Origin: Setophaga petechia
Lineage: Eukaryota; Chordata; Aves; Passeriformes; Parulidae
DNA: 64,000 bases
Reading direction: 5' to 3'
Assembly: GCA_024362935.1 (NCBI GenBank)
Contig: JANCRA010000003.1
Coordinates: forward strand, 2,718,001-2,782,000
The notes beneath the pieces were generated by a model. That model worked only from the letters and a program-made list of their open reading frames with translations. It was not told where the DNA came from and did no database searches. Made by a program: the position numbers and the translations under genes. Positions 62,805 to 64,000 of the stretch are shown piece after piece (position 1 is the first letter of the stretch; each line of letters opens with the position of its first letter).

Positions 62805-64000
62805 TTTTTTTTATGGTTCCATCAAACCCTTTGCTACTGTAATCTTATCTCAGGTTCTTCCAATGTAATGTGTATTGGGAGCTGAACAGTGTTAGGTGTT
62901 TTTTTATCTTTCTTAGGGATGTGTGTTTGTAATGTTTCCCTTCACTGAATGTGGGTCAGTCATTAAAAGGGACTGGATCTCTTAATTTCCTTCCCTCCGA
63001 GGTGGTTGCTGAGAGGACAGGAACTGAGTGGCTTCTTGGCTTTATATTACAGGGCTTGGTAAATCTTAAAGAAGGCAAGTGAATTGACTTTATTTTCAGA
63101 GGATGTAAATGCTGTCCAAGGGATTTCTGTCCTCAGCTGGTGAAAATTAAGGTAGGAGACTAAAACTGATGTGACTTTTCCCAGAGTGAATCAAATCTTG
63201 CTTTGGGAATTATGGGAACATGTCCCCACACACAGCAAGGGCTGCAGGAAGATGAGCATGAGGTCCACATTAGCAGTGCCACCCAGGTGGGGATGTGCTT
63301 TTCTCCAGGAGGGAATTTATACTTTAAACACATTAGTGTACTGGAGTTAAAAGCATATGTGTTTGTATATAAAACACATGCAACACTCTGGCACAGATAA
63401 AATGCCAGGCCTTCCATTCACAAAGAAATAAAACATTAAAACATTTGTCAAGGAAGGAGCATGGCAACAGTTGTCCTAAATATGACTGGCTTTGTAAGTG
63501 AACCTGTCCTGCTCTTGGCTTACCCAGGATTGCCATGTGCTGGGGCTTGTGGCAATCCTCAGCAAAGCTTTGTTTGCAGAGCAGAAGGTTTATCTGCAGG
63601 TTTGTGGGTCATGCTGAGTTTTGACTGGGAAATGTGGTCAGCACCCAAGTTATGTTCTCAATTGACCTGTCAGCAAAACCACTCCAACCATGTTCTGACC
63701 TTTTCCTCTACAAACCCTTTCTGGGTGTCTCAACCCTCTGGTTTGTTTAATCCAAGGTAAGTCTTGGTCACATTGGTTCCTCATCTTAAAACCACACTTT
63801 GGAAAGGGAAAAAGACATACTAAAAAGGGGAAATACATGACAGCATGCTGCTGGTAGGTCCCAACAAGCTGCCTGTCAGCTTCCAGTTGTTCACAAAGCC
63901 CTGGAGAGCCTGCTGTCCTTCAGGAGTGGCAGCTGGGTCAGCTGAGCAGCACGTCCCAGTGACAGAGCACCTCGTCACCATCCGGTGGCTGGGGAGGGCT

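Larger units (their letters stand above)
49321..64000 (+). other. PRKCH: PRKCH intron 1 (5' part, runs off the window)
   Basis: All sequence after the donor at 49,321 is intronic; I find no PKC eta exon 2 signature in any plus-strand frame. Long first introns are known for PRKCH in other amniotes. The intron holds CR1 fragments at 54,434-54,918, 60,830-61,050, 62,021-62,151 and 62,680-62,804, a CpG-rich patch at 60,603-60,720, homopyrimidine and poly-T runs (57,809-57,818) and a GA-rich run (56,929-56,950). The rest is unrecognised. Open frames here, including one at 56,371-56,667 with a hydrophobic leader-like stretch, are short and unsupported. Confidence 0.9.

Noticed and set aside
49321..64000. 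Search for PRKCH exon 2 in the window
   Set aside because: No frame gives the VDLEPEG-type continuation after the C2 exon, so exon 2 lies beyond the window.

Overview
This looks like vertebrate nuclear DNA, most likely from a songbird (passerine). Three things point that way. Many 5'-truncated CR1 LINE 3' ends occur on both strands. Two segments resemble endogenous-retrovirus repeats that I associate with passerines. The one recognisable gene is an exon of protein kinase C eta (PRKCH) with typical vertebrate exon-intron structure. There is no bacterial-style gene packing; nearly all other open frames are short and lack protein-family character.

Layout. Positions 1 to about 48,100 are non-coding DNA upstream of PRKCH. 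They hold old and younger CR1 fragments, a probable solo LTR (about 15,743-16,296), a probable ERV-derived segment in reverse orientation (about 20,150-20,800), two very old MIR/CORE-SINE-like fragments (28,246-28,415 and 37,765-38,002), an AT microsatellite (12,156-12,240), and several local tandem duplications (19,978, 25,679, 26,222 and 43,804). Some stretches look unusually undecayed and may be conserved regulatory elements, but that is only inference without an alignment. From about 48,200 to 49,420 the sequence becomes a strong CpG island with GC boxes and no clear TATA box. It contains PRKCH coding exon 1 (48,961-49,320, 120 codons, the C2 domain), which ends at a consensus GTGAGT donor. 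Positions 49,321-64,000 are the start of PRKCH intron 1. It contains five more CR1 fragments and a small isolated CpG-rich patch (60,603-60,720). Exon 2 is not in the window.

How it fits together: the window is the distal upstream region, promoter, first coding exon and part of a very long first intron of one kinase gene. I found no operon-like system, CRISPR array, tRNA or rRNA. I also found no convincing undescribed gene system. The most interesting residues are regulatory candidates and local sequence-duplication events.
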